Shown in pieces: positions 14,862 through 23,164 of a stretch of 39,863 nucleotides of DNA. Position 1 is the first letter of the stretch, and the number at the start of each line of letters is the position of its first letter. The notes under the pieces are model-generated. The model did not search any database, had not been told where the DNA came from, and saw only the letters and a list, made by a program, of their open reading frames with translations. Made by a program: the position numbers and the translations under genes. The stretch comes from Methanobacteriota archaeon (GTDB lineage: Archaea; Thermoplasmatota; Poseidoniia; Poseidoniales; Thalassarchaeaceae). Location: assembly GCA_002726275.1 (NCBI GenBank), contig PBSO01000037.1, positions 1 through 39,863 on the forward strand. Reading direction: 5' to 3'.

Positions 14862-17471
14862 TTAGAAGTCGAATATGCTCTGTTGCCTAGTCCCTTCCAG
14901 CAAATCCTTCTCGTTCCATCCGAATGCTTCGGTGATTCGTCCTAGGGATTTAGCCAGTCGTCCTGCGTAGTACTTCCTGTCGTATTCAGGCGGATTCCCC
15001 CCTATTTCATCAACCAGCCAGGCCTTCACCCCCAGCTTCTTGTCGCCCCCATCTGGTTCTGTGATCACGTATCCCACCTTCATTCCCGGAGTGAACTGCA
15101 GACCTGCCTCTATTCTCTGCTTCGCGGCCCTAACGTAAGGGAGCCCGTCTTCGTTCTTGTACACACTGAAGTCCCACTCGTTCTTCTTAGAATTCCACTT
15201 CCCCTTGCAAGAGCGGCTAATCACCAGCCTCGAGGGGTCAACATTCCCCGCTCGCACCTCATCAATCGCCACCTTGGTCATGTTCACAGCTTCTTCTGTG
15301 TCCCCATCCAGAAGCATCTCGAACATCTCGGTCATGGTATCGGAAAGGAGGTCGAATGAGTCAGTCCTCCTTACTTCGTACCCCCTTATCAGCATCTCTT
15401 CCCTAGGCCATACCACTCTTCCGACGTACCTCTTCTTCGCCCCGTGGCTGAAAAATGCGGAAAGGGCGGTTTCGAACTCGAGTTCCGCGCCCTCTCTGGT
15501 GAACATCTGAGCGAGCCCCTCTCCAAACTCCAGCGTCTCCTCGCGGGTCCTTTCCCAGACCTCCGCCCCGTCCGGGTCCTCAGGCTTGTTTGTGGGGGCC
15601 TCCTCATCAACTGGAGATTTAACGAAAATTGAATCAGTGTCCGAGTATATCACGTCATTACCGCCCTCCTCGACTTGGGATATTATCGCCTTGATGTTGT
15701 GTCTGGCCCACTCGGTTATGCTTGCCCCCAAGTCGGGATGAGTAAATCGGTAGAAGCTGGATGCGAAGACGCCATAGAACGAATTCATGAGTATCTTTAC
15801 CGCATACTGTAGTTGATCCAGCAGGAATGCCTCAACCACATCATTGCTTGCTTGGGCCTCCTCCATCTCCTTCTTGTACAAGTCCCTCTTTGCCATCAAA
15901 TCCTCCAGAAGCCTAGGGACAAGGCCATTCATTTCGTCCTTCGACTTGTATCTGGTTCCAGTCGTCGGTGAGACACTGTGTGACGAGTCTTCTTCGCCAT
16001 CCCTCACAAGGGTGGTGGAACAGATGTTGTTGCTGATCATTATTGAGGGGTACATCGACTTGAAGTCGAGAACAACTACCCACGGCTCCATTCCAGGCTC
16101 CACTTCGTGAACGTAGCCCCCTGCTATCTGATCCCTTTTCCTCGGCCCAGCGTTGGTCATTGGGACAGCTATGCCCTCCTTGTCGGCCAACCTCATAACA
16201 AGCGAGTCGATCCATTGACTCGTGGTCCCATTAGCCGCAGTCTCGACTGCAGTCAAGGACACTGAAGCCAGGGCCTCTTTCCTGGCAATCGCCTTCAGGT
16301 GCCCAAGTATGTCCAGGGGCAGGTGCGTGTCCCTGACGCAGTACTCCATCACGACATCAGGTCTTGCGGCCCACTCCTCGTCCATCTTGCTTGCATCGAC
16401 ATCGAGCTTCCGCATTCCCTCGTCATCAGGCCAGAGGAGTTGTGAGACGTACCTCAACGACTCCCTCTGGGGTCGCAGTGTCTGCCGTGCCTGCCACCAT
16501 GCGTCCATGGGTATCCTTCCAGGAATCCTCCAAACCCTGTTTTGTTGCCTCGTTGGGAATATCCTCTTGCCCTCTCCCTCGTTCATTGGGACTCTCCCCC
16601 AGCCAAACAGAGGCGCTCTGTTGTACTTCGGCCGGGGACATATCACTTCTGCCCGCTCCTCCATCCTCGGAAGGTCGAAGTTATCGATGTTGTAACCAGT
16701 AACGAAGTCCGGGTCGGACTCTCTCACAAGGGAAGTCAGTCCCTCCATGATTTCCCTCTCCTCGCCCTTGAATTCATGTTCGGAGCGCTCACCAGCGCGA
16801 TCCACCACAGCAGCAGCGCATAGTATGCGATTAGTGGAAATGCTGGTCTCCAGGTCGAACGAGAAAGTGACGAATGGGGCGGGGAACGGCTCAGTCCTGG
16901 ATAATCCATCCAGTTCGCAGGAAACTACCATGTCTACGGGGTAGATGCCCGCGCCCCCCGCTTTCGCGATAGCCACCTCTGCCGAGCTAATGTCAGTGGT
17001 AGAGTCATTTTTCGCTTCATCGGGTGCCCTCCCACTCGCCCAGAGAACTTCCCCACTTGCGTTGATGTGTGGCCCCAGATCAAGATCCAGCATTAGGCGA
17101 TTCTGGAATGGAATGTCCGCACTTGTCACCTCCCAATCCTCCAGTTTCTTTCTGAGCCTCCTGACTGAGTAAGGCTGGTCAGCATATACCCTCCAATGCC
17201 TCTTCTCACCATGCCTCGTCCACTTGGTCACCGGCCCCTCTATGTCCACCACCTCCGAAATGGAGCGGACACCGTCAAGATTCACGGTTTCATCGGGACG
17301 GGGGGCTCCTCGTCGAGCTATGTCGAAGTAAGGGCGGAGCCCGTTTACCAGTAGAACCACTGAGTGTCCGGCTTGAGAGCGGCACCACAGTTCCACAGTT
17401 GTTCGGGGCGGATTCGAGTCGACAGACTGGTACGAACCGGAGACTATGCACATCCTCTCCTCCCACTCCAT
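14862..17471 (-). CDS. polB: Family B DNA polymerase with PIP box
   Basis: Replicative-type polymerase with 3'-5' proofreading. Exonuclease motifs are FDLET (about 206), YNIDNFDLP (about 259) and YCVRD (about 377). Polymerase motifs are DFKSMYPSI (A, about 469), KILMNSFYGVF (B, about 558) and YSDTDS (C, about 608), with KKRYVGR after it. All catalytic carboxylates are present and no intein interrupts the motifs. The C-terminus QQSIFDF is a PCNA-interacting (PIP) box. The length of 869 residues is within the family. The start is the ATG at 17471. A second ATG six codons in (MCIVSG) has GGGAGGAGAGG directly in front and is almost as likely. It ends about 46 nt before the PKD lipoprotein gene on the same strand. 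Confidence 0.96.
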   Translation of the reverse strand: MEWEERMCIVSGSYQSVDSNPPRTTVELWCRSQAGHSVVLLVNGLRPYFDIARRGAPRPDETVNLDGVRSISEVVDIEGPVTKWTRHGEKRHWRVYADQPYSVRRLRKKLEDWEVTSADIPFQNRLMLDLDLGPHINASGEVLWASGRAPDEAKNDSTTDISSAEVAIAKAGGAGIYPVDMVVSCELDGLSRTEPFPAPFVTFSFDLETSISTNRILCAAAVVDRAGERSEHEFKGEEREIMEGLTSLVRESDPDFVTGYNIDNFDLPRMEERAEVICPRPKYNRAPLFGWGRVPMNEGEGKRIFPTRQQNRVWRIPGRIPMDAWWQARQTLRPQRESLRYVSQLLWPDDEGMRKLDVDASKMDEEWAARPDVVMEYCVRDTHLPLDILGHLKAIARKEALASVSLTAVETAANGTTSQWIDSLVMRLADKEGIAVPMTNAGPRKRDQIAGGYVHEVEPGMEPWVVVLDFKSMYPSIMISNNICSTTLVRDGEEDSSHSVSPTTGTRYKSKDEMNGLVPRLLEDLMAKRDLYKKEMEEAQASNDVVEAFLLDQLQYAVKILMNSFYGVFASSFYRFTHPDLGASITEWARHNIKAIISQVEEGGNDVIYSDTDSIFVKSPVDEEAPTNKPEDPDGAEVWERTREETLEFGEGLAQMFTREGAELEFETALSAFFSHGAKKRYVGRVVWPREEMLIRGYEVRRTDSFDLLSDTMTEMFEMLLDGDTEEAVNMTKVAIDEVRAGNVDPSRLVISRSCKGKWNSKKNEWDFSVYKNEDGLPYVRAAKQRIEAGLQFTPGMKVGYVITEPDGGDKKLGVKAWLVDEIGGNPPEYDRKYYAGRLAKSLGRITEAFGWNEKDLLEGTRQQSIFDF

Positions 17472-17611
17472 CCGCTCGCCTCGCTCTCAGCAGGTAACTG
17501 ACTGCCTTCAAACTATGTCCCAGCGAGGGGCCATAACGATGCCGGGAGGAAATCCTTGCGCAATCGTTGAAAGCCGACTTGCTTCCGAGATGTACGACTG
17601 GAGTTGTAATC

Positions 17612-18634
17612 TTGGCAGAAGACCGACCTGAAATCGACTGGGACGCTCTCACTTTCAGTTTCACCGAGACTGACAGGATGTACATCGCCAAGTGCAACAT
17701 CGGGGAGGAATGGTCTCCCGGATCAATGAGGGACTTCGGGGATCTGAGAATGTCACCCGCAGCCGGCGTCATAAACTATGGACAAGGCTTGTTTGAGGGT
17801 CTCAAGGCCCAAAGGGCAGCCGATGGCAACGTCGTATTGTTCCGCCCGGATCACAATGCCAGACGCTCGCAGGAAGGGGCTCGGAGACTTGGGATGCCCC
17901 CGGTTCCAGAAGAGATGTTCCTAGATGCGGTGAAGCAGACGGTCCGCGAGAACCTTCGGTGGGTCCCACCCATGGGCAAGGGGGCACTCTACGTCAGGCC
18001 ACTTCTCATGGGCAGTGGCCCCATACTCGGAGTCGCCCCTGCCCCCGAATACACGTTCCTAGTGTTCGTGTCCCCTGTGGGGCCCTACTTCAAGGGAGGG
18101 ATAACCCCCACTTCCCTGAGGGTATCGGACGAGTTCCACAGGGCTGCCCCAGGAGGCTCTGGGGGTGTCAAAGCGATAGGGAACTACGCTCCCGGAATGA
18201 TACCCTCGAAGATGGCCAAGAAGGAAGGCTACTCCGAGATAATCTACCTCGATGCGGCCAACCACAAGTACATCGAGGAAGTGGGTGCAGCCAACTTCTT
18301 CTGCGTCAAGGATGGCGTGATATCAACACCGGAGCTGACAGGCACAATACTCCCAGGGGTCACGAGGTCATCCATCATAGATCTAGGCAGGTCGAGGGGA
18401 TACGAGGTCAGAGAGGAGAAGGTGGAAGTGGGCTATGCCATGGATGCCGATGAGTGCTTCTGCGTAGGTACAGCAGCCGTAGTCTCCTCAATAGGGAAAA
18501 TACAGCATGGTGACAGGGTCGTTGAGTACTGCGACGGGGGAGTGGGACCAGTCACAATGCAGCTTTACGAGGAGCTGACGGCAATCCAACAGAGGAGAGC
18601 GCCCGATGAGTTCGGATGGACTGTCGAAGTATGA
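17612..18634 (+). CDS. ilvE: Branched-chain amino acid aminotransferase
   Basis: Class IV PLP enzyme that interconverts Val, Leu and Ile with their 2-oxo acids. Visible family blocks are YGQGLFEGLKAQR, VRPLLMGSGPILGVAPAPEY, GGVKAIGNYAPGM (PLP lysine), EEVGAANFF, TPELTGTILPGVTRSSIIDL and CFCVGTAAVVSSIG. The order and spacing are those of bacterial/eukaryotic-type BCATs. No ATG lies before the first conserved block. The TTG at 17612 (MAEDRPEIDWDALTF) is chosen for the GGAG eight bases upstream, and the TTG at 17567 in the ORF track is an alternative. It is divergent from polB. Confidence 0.93.
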   Translation: MAEDRPEIDWDALTFSFTETDRMYIAKCNIGEEWSPGSMRDFGDLRMSPAAGVINYGQGLFEGLKAQRAADGNVVLFRPDHNARRSQEGARRLGMPPVPEEMFLDAVKQTVRENLRWVPPMGKGALYVRPLLMGSGPILGVAPAPEYTFLVFVSPVGPYFKGGITPTSLRVSDEFHRAAPGGSGGVKAIGNYAPGMIPSKMAKKEGYSEIIYLDAANHKYIEEVGAANFFCVKDGVISTPELTGTILPGVTRSSIIDLGRSRGYEVREEKVEVGYAMDADECFCVGTAAVVSSIGKIQHGDRVVEYCDGGVGPVTMQLYEELTAIQQRRAPDEFGWTVEV

Positions 18635-18679
18635 CTTCACAGTCATAATCCATATACACCGAGAGGCTGTGCCCCGGTT

Positions 18680-18874
18680 ATGATTCAGTATTCATGCTCG
18701 TCCTGCGGGATGGGAGTAGTTGGAATGGAATGCGCAGCATGCAACAGCGAACTGGTGCCAGACACCATAACCACGGCCGATGGACGAGAGGTCTCAGTGG
18801 CAAGATGCCCAGAGGGATGTGGCAAGATCAAGTCTCCAATGTGCTGTGGTTTGGACATGACTTGCCAAGTCTGA
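18680..18874 (+). CDS. Small Cys-rich (zinc-ribbon-like) protein
   Basis: A 64-residue protein with ten cysteines: CSSC, CAAC, CPEGC, CC and a final C. The N-terminal CSSCGMGVVGMECAAC resembles a small zinc ribbon, and the end KSPMCCGLDMTCQV looks like a second metal site, as in small rubredoxin- or desulforedoxin-like proteins. Neither can be confirmed by eye. The gene starts 45 nt after ilvE on the same strand. Metal binding (Zn or Fe) is likely and the function is unknown. Confidence 0.75.
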   Translation: MIQYSCSSCGMGVVGMECAACNSELVPDTITTADGREVSVARCPEGCGKIKSPMCCGLDMTCQV

Positions 18875-18879
18875 TGCAC

Positions 18880-19026
18880 TCACTGGGGGACTGAAACAAC
18901 CCAAACATTGCTTTCCTCGTCGAACACGGGATTCGGCATACCGGAATGCTCGATAATGCATGAGAAGACAAGCCTCCAGTAAGTCTCGTAAGCTCCCTCG
19001 ATGCTTGATGAGTAGTAGGTTATCAC
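18880..19026 (-). CDS. Possible small protein of 48 residues
   Basis: Too short for the ORF track. It starts at a GTG and reads MITYYSSSIEGAYETYWRLV...DEESNVWVVSVPQ, ending with TGA. The composition looks protein-like, with a balanced mix of hydrophobic, aromatic and charged residues. It fills most of the 244-nt gap between the convergent Cys-rich gene and the S15 hydrolase. No strong Shine-Dalgarno site is seen; only GGGGA lies about 12 nt upstream. It could be a real microprotein or the tail of a decayed gene. No family recognised. Confidence 0.3.
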   Translation of the reverse strand: MITYYSSSIEGAYETYWRLVFSCIIEHSGMPNPVFDEESNVWVVSVPQ

Positions 19027-19118
19027 AGAAGACGCACTATCCCCTTACACCGGTAATAGCGTTATTGCTGGGCCTAAGGCTGAAAGTGCTCTATTACGAA
19101 ATGTGAAGATTATGATGA

Positions 19119-21152
19119 TTGGATTCAAGGGGTACCCATTCTTCCACGTGCCTGATGGGAGAGGAGTGCTGCGGACATGACCACGCTAAGGGTGGTCACA
19201 CGCATACAGATTCGGAAGTACAAGACTCCCCTATTCTTGAGGCGGAGTTGCTTCTGGAAGAGGATTTTCCAGATGAAGCGAAATCTCCTTCGGGGACGCC
19301 ATCGATAGATCCCCGACGACTCTTAGCAGCAGCAGGGGCATTGGGGATAGTCGCCCTTCTCTTGGCCGTTATAGCACAATCAGTCATATTCGATCAGATA
19401 AAGGACGAGATCAAGAAGGATCTTGGAATCTATGAGAGGGTACCCGTTTGGGAGCGTGCCGAATGGCCCTACATTACATCCCAGAACAACTCGTTTGTCA
19501 TGGAACAAGGCCCTTATGCCACTCTCGAGACCGATAACGAGTGGAACTCCACACACCATTTTGTCGAATTCATACTGCCCCTCTCAGAGGGTGGGGCGGC
19601 CCCTGATGGAAAGGTGAGTCTAGGACTCTGGCTACCCGATGTCCCGGAGGGAGTAAAGGTCCCAGTGATAGCAGAGTTCGGGCCATACTTCGATGAGGTA
19701 TCGGTTGAAACCGGTCCAGTCGAACAGCCTGGGACTTGGCTTGGTAGCATGATCATCGATCAGATACTGCCTCATGGATTCGCCTTCGCACAGGTCTCCG
19801 TTATGGGAACCGGACGTTCGAACCATTGCATGGATCTGATGGGCAATGCAGAGCAGCTCGGCGTAGACGCAGCTGTTACTTGGCTTGGAACGCAGGATTG
19901 GTCAAACGGGCGCGTAGCCATGATCGGTAAGTCATACGACGGGTCAACCCCCTGGCAGGCAGCTATGTTTGGAAACGAGCACCTTTCCACCATCGTACCA
20001 ATCTCTGGCCTTATTGGGGTCATGGAGCTGATGTGGAAGAACGGCTCCTCCGAGGCACGAGCACCGATAATGCACAACGGAGTCTACGGTTCGTATGGCA
20101 TAGACGGTGATGCTGAGGACATCGGCAATCTATGCCCTGACTACATCATCGGGCCCGGAACCGGGGTGGCAGCTTGGATGTGGGGCGGAGAAGTCGCAGG
20201 TAACTACTGGGGAGAGAGGTACTTCCTCGATCGCGTGCTTGAGAATTACGAGGGCTCGGTGTACCTGATACAGGGAATGCACGATTGGAACGTGGACCCT
20301 CACATGGCCATTCCAGTGATCAACCAACTCAAGGATGCTGGAATAGAGGCAAAGGGACTATTCGGCCAGTGGGACCATGATTATCCAGATCGCCCCACAT
20401 ACCACTTTGATAGATCCGGGGAAGGTCGAGGGCGCGAGGCGTTTTCTCAGATGACAAGATTTGACTGGATGCAGGATCTACTAGAGTGGTTTGATTACTA
20501 CTTGTTAGATGGGGGCGAGAAGCCAGGCCTTTGGGTCGAGATTCAAACTAACCAGGGGCAGTGGCGTCTAGAGGACAGGTACCCGCCCGAGGGAATGGCA
20601 ACACTCGCGCTCGATTTAGGAGGGGCTTTGTCAAATATCGGTGGCACGACCAATATTCTACCGACTGGCTCAACCGGCCCCGTCTATGAGACTGCACCAT
20701 TGGAAGAGGGCATATGGATCGCGGGACTCCCCCGACTCCACATAGATGTGAACACTGCAACCGTGGGTGGACAGATTTACGCATTGCTCGAGGATTGCGA
20801 CGAGATGGGATCGTGCATCCACATAGGTCACGCCATCATGGATCTGCGATATCATGAGGGAGGTACCGAGGAGCAGACATGGCTGCCTGTAATACAGACA
20901 ATCAATGCGAAGATGGAGTTCTTTGCAATGGACGTCCAGATTGAAGCTGGACATACAATCAGGCTGAGCCTATCTAGCACCGGCGAAGACTACCTGCCGG
21001 CTTCTACGAGCTCGGTGGTCACAGTTCAGGAGGGCCAGACGTCAAACCTACTACTGGATCTGATAGACCCGAGCGAAAAGATGCTATTCGACCCACCTCA
21101 TTGCACAAGTCCAATTTGCATTGAGCAAGGGCTCAATGCTACGGTCACTTGA
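19119..21152 (+). CDS. Membrane-anchored CocE/NonD (S15) family hydrolase
   Basis: Serine alpha/beta hydrolase of the X-Pro dipeptidyl-peptidase/cocaine-esterase group. The short cytoplasmic N-terminus has a Cys/His cluster (GEECCGHDHAKGGHTHTD). One transmembrane helix follows (about 68-90, LLAAAGALGIVALLLAVIAQSVIF), then the catalytic domain with GKSYDGS (nucleophile about Ser271), an Asp in IQGMHDWNVDP, a His in GQWDHDYPD, and a C-terminal jelly roll (about 460-677). The topology implies an extracytoplasmic enzyme acting on peptides or esters. The start is uncertain: a TTG at 19119 directly follows an in-frame TGA, and an ATG at 19155 would begin MGEECCGHDH. The end overlaps the convergent rpl24e by 8 nt. 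Confidence 0.9.
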   Translation: MDSRGTHSSTCLMGEECCGHDHAKGGHTHTDSEVQDSPILEAELLLEEDFPDEAKSPSGTPSIDPRRLLAAAGALGIVALLLAVIAQSVIFDQIKDEIKKDLGIYERVPVWERAEWPYITSQNNSFVMEQGPYATLETDNEWNSTHHFVEFILPLSEGGAAPDGKVSLGLWLPDVPEGVKVPVIAEFGPYFDEVSVETGPVEQPGTWLGSMIIDQILPHGFAFAQVSVMGTGRSNHCMDLMGNAEQLGVDAAVTWLGTQDWSNGRVAMIGKSYDGSTPWQAAMFGNEHLSTIVPISGLIGVMELMWKNGSSEARAPIMHNGVYGSYGIDGDAEDIGNLCPDYIIGPGTGVAAWMWGGEVAGNYWGERYFLDRVLENYEGSVYLIQGMHDWNVDPHMAIPVINQLKDAGIEAKGLFGQWDHDYPDRPTYHFDRSGEGRGREAFSQMTRFDWMQDLLEWFDYYLLDGGEKPGLWVEIQTNQGQWRLEDRYPPEGMATLALDLGGALSNIGGTTNILPTGSTGPVYETAPLEEGIWIAGLPRLHIDVNTATVGGQIYALLEDCDEMGSCIHIGHAIMDLRYHEGGTEEQTWLPVIQTINAKMEFFAMDVQIEAGHTIRLSLSSTGEDYLPASTSSVVTVQEGQTSNLLLDLIDPSEKMLFDPPHCTSPICIEQGLNATVT

Positions 21153-21336
21153 TGCCGCCCTTCTCATAGCGCTGGGTCCACTTGAGCCTTCGAGGGTTCC
21201 TCTTGAGCTTCAGTGCGTTCTTGCGAGCCTTGCTGTCTCTGAACCACATTACCGAACCGTCCCTCTTGATGTACATGATTCCAGTACCTGGCTCTATCTC
21301 TTCGCTGGTGAAGCTGCAGATTCTTGTCTCTGGCAT
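21145..21336 (-). CDS. rpl24e: Ribosomal protein L24e with degraded zinc finger
   Basis: Large-subunit protein recognised by IEPGTGIMYIKRDG and SKARKNALKLKRNPRRLKWT, 63 residues. Most family members bind zinc with four cysteines (CSFC...FCSSKC). Here only the first remains, in CSFTSEE, and the others are replaced in FRDSKARKN. The fold must hold without that zinc site. TAGGTGGATTAG precedes the ATG, the same GGTGGAT Shine-Dalgarno pattern as in infB and tuf. Third gene of the rpl7ae-rps28e-rpl24e operon, 9 nt after rps28e. Confidence 0.95.
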   Translation of the reverse strand: MPETRICSFTSEEIEPGTGIMYIKRDGSVMWFRDSKARKNALKLKRNPRRLKWTQRYEKGGIK

Positions 21337-21345
21337 CTAATCCAC

Positions 21346-21564
21346 CTACCGCGTCCCCAGCCTTCGGGCTTCTCGACCTGTGTCTCTTAGCATCAGAATG
21401 TCTCCGACACGTACCGGGCCGAGGACGTTTCTGGAGATAATTCGTCCAATGTCTCGTGGGTTGTTCGAATCGTCAACCCTTACCTTGACCTGAATGGCCT
21501 CGCCACTCATGCCAGTCCTGCCGACAATCTCAACGACCTCAGCCGGCCATGATTCTTGAGCCAC
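21346..21564 (-). CDS. rps28e: Ribosomal protein S28e
   Basis: Small-subunit protein. The core [44 protein letters not shown] and the C-terminal EARRL are diagnostic. The ORF track starts at a TTG at 21573, which sits directly against GGAGG and leaves no spacing. The GTG at 21564 is 9 nt from that GGAGG and gives a 72-residue protein, so it is chosen. It lies between rpl7ae (19-nt gap) and rpl24e (9-nt gap). Confidence 0.95.
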   Translation of the reverse strand: MAQESWPAEVVEIVGRTGMSGEAIQVKVRVDDSNNPRDIGRIISRNVLGPVRVGDILMLRDTGREARRLGTR

Positions 21565-21583
21565 TATGTCCAACCTCCTTCAT

Positions 21584-21967
21584 TCAGTTGTTTGAGAGAG
21601 TCTCGTGGTGTCCCTTCACTTCGTTGAAGCGATCCTGTGCCTCTTTGTCGACGTCCAAGACCGCTATGGCAGCAGTTCTTGTTCCAGCTATCATTCCAGC
21701 TGAGTCGGCTAGGTAGCCCTGGTCTTCGACGTAGATGAATGGGATGTTCTTCTCCTTGCAAATCATTGGTATGTGAGCGAGAAGCTCTCCTGGGTTGACG
21801 TTCTCAGCCATGACTACCATGATTGCACTTCCGCGCTCTGCAGCCTTGGTGACCTCATTGGCCCCCTTCTTGATTCGGCCTTTGCCATCCTTGCCAATTG
21901 CTTTCACAAGTTCGTAAACTTGCTCTTGTACGTCTTTCGGGGTCTCAAATGCTATGTGAACACTCAT
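21584..21967 (-). CDS. rpl7ae: Ribosomal protein L7Ae
   Basis: Kink-turn RNA-binding protein of the large subunit. In archaea it is also part of box C/D and H/ACA RNPs and RNase P. RIKKGANEVTKAAERGSAIMVVMAENVNPGELLAHIPMICKEKNIPFIYV is the family signature. The 127-residue length is typical for archaea. The start MSVHIAFETPKD has GAGGAGAT upstream, so the 19 extra residues of the ORF track are rejected. First gene of the operon, with a TATA box 49 nt upstream. Confidence 0.98.
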   Translation of the reverse strand: MSVHIAFETPKDVQEQVYELVKAIGKDGKGRIKKGANEVTKAAERGSAIMVVMAENVNPGELLAHIPMICKEKNIPFIYVEDQGYLADSAGMIAGTRTAAIAVLDVDKEAQDRFNEVKGHHETLSNN

Positions 21968-22011
21968 TGGAACATCTCCTCGTGTTGGGTAAGCCGGCGC
22001 AGGACATGGCC

Positions 22012-22020
22012 GATATAAAC
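22012..22020 (-). promoter_or_regulatory. TATA box of the rpl7ae operon
   Basis: On the minus strand GTTTATATC is a strong archaeal TATA-like box centred 49 nt before the L7Ae ATG. A transcription start about 25 nt downstream would give a leader of roughly 20-25 nt carrying GAGGAGAT. The layout is the same as at tuf. Confidence 0.6.
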
Positions 22021-22058
22021 GCAACGTATTGTCATACGCTCATGTCGAGGTCAAGAAT

Positions 22059-22988
22059 TCACTCAATCAGGTCCTCGAGTCCACGGGCCAGTGCGGGTGC
22101 GGCGCTCACCACCGCACGTGGATTGGGGAGCGAATCAGTCGTGAAAACCCCATCAACGTGATTTGCCAGCTTGGAAAGAGCCCCACCGGTGAATAGCCCA
22201 TGCGTGCAAGCTGCAAATACGGCAGTAGCGCCCTGTCGCCTGAGCGCGTCGCTAGCACGGCAAATTGTTCCACCAGTGCTGATCATGTCATCCACTATGG
22301 CTACTACTTTGCCTTCAACATCCAGGTCCTTCGGAGTATGCTCGATTGTATGGGCGTCAATCCTGGTCTTCTCAAGGTAGGAGAATTCGCTCCCCATCAG
22401 TTCAGCAACTTCTGAGGCACGAGATATTGCGCCCTTGTCCGGGCTGAGGATGAAGTCCGGGCTACCTTCCCTGCCCAGAAGATCAGCAATCTCCGGCATA
22501 GAGCTCACAAATCTTACCGGGACTCCAAGGCCATCCAGAACTTTTGGCTCGTGCAGGTCAAGAATCACGATTCCATCGCATCTGCTTCCCATGATTTCTG
22601 CAATCACTCGAGCAGAAACAGCTTCACCAGGGGAGAATCGCTTGTCCTGCCTCGCGTATCCGTAGTAGGGGATGGCTAGGTAGATGCCCGGACCAACGTC
22701 ATCGAGTTTCTGGGGCTCTAGACCTTTGTAATTCGACAAATCCCCCTTCCTTACATCACTAATTGCCTCAAGAAGTAGTATAGTTCTCATGATCCCAGAA
22801 TCTGGATACGTGTTGGAAACAAGGATTACAGGCTCGGATCTGACAAGCTCGAAGGAATCGCTGGGAACACGCACATAACCCTCGCCATCAGGGAATTTCC
22901 TGCTCTCAAGATCGACATATTCCATGCCCATAATCCCTGCTAGGGAGACGGCCAAATCGCGGCCGGATGAGCCGCTAACCACTGGCAT
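22059..22988 (-). CDS. prs: Ribose-phosphate pyrophosphokinase (PRPP synthetase)
   Basis: Makes PRPP from ribose 5-phosphate and ATP for nucleotide, His and Trp synthesis. Conserved parts are FPDGEGYVRV, the catalytic flexible loop IPYYGYARQDKRFSPGEAVSA, LDLHEP, SPDKGAISRA and the PRPP loop VAIVDDMISTGGTI, with THGLFTGGA near the end. The 309-residue length is close to archaeal enzymes. Only one in-frame start is possible after an upstream stop. It lacks a well-placed Shine-Dalgarno site (GGAGG is about 22 nt away), so initiation may be leaderless. It lies between tRNA-Ile and the rpl7ae operon, all on the minus strand. Confidence 0.96.
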   Translation of the reverse strand: MPVVSGSSGRDLAVSLAGIMGMEYVDLESRKFPDGEGYVRVPSDSFELVRSEPVILVSNTYPDSGIMRTILLLEAISDVRKGDLSNYKGLEPQKLDDVGPGIYLAIPYYGYARQDKRFSPGEAVSARVIAEIMGSRCDGIVILDLHEPKVLDGLGVPVRFVSSMPEIADLLGREGSPDFILSPDKGAISRASEVAELMGSEFSYLEKTRIDAHTIEHTPKDLDVEGKVVAIVDDMISTGGTICRASDALRRQGATAVFAACTHGLFTGGALSKLANHVDGVFTTDSLPNPRAVVSAAPALARGLEDLIE

Positions 22989-23049
22989 GTGACGATGATG
23001 CGACCTGAGCCTCCTTCATGACGCTACCGCTTGTGAAAGGGGACTTGAC

Positions 23050-23127
23050 TGGTGGGCATGACAGGATTTGAACCTGTGGCCTCCCGGTTATCAGCCGGGT
23101 GCTCCAGCCAAACTAAGCTACACGCCC
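23050..23127 (-). tRNA. tRNA-Ile (anticodon GAT), CCA encoded
   Basis: The minus strand reads GGGCGTG...CATGCCC-A-CCA with a 7-bp acceptor including one G:T pair. The anticodon stem CCCGG/CCGGG encloses CTGATAA, which gives GAT for isoleucine. The T arm is ACAGG-TTCAAAT-CCTGT. The 3' CCA is encoded and there is no intron. Confidence 0.97.
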
Positions 23128-23164
23128 TTGAGCAGCCGTCCGAGATTGGGTACTGATTTGAAAC

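Noticed and set aside
18059-18265. Small minus-strand ORF in ilvE
   Set aside because: Shadow of a conserved aminotransferase block.
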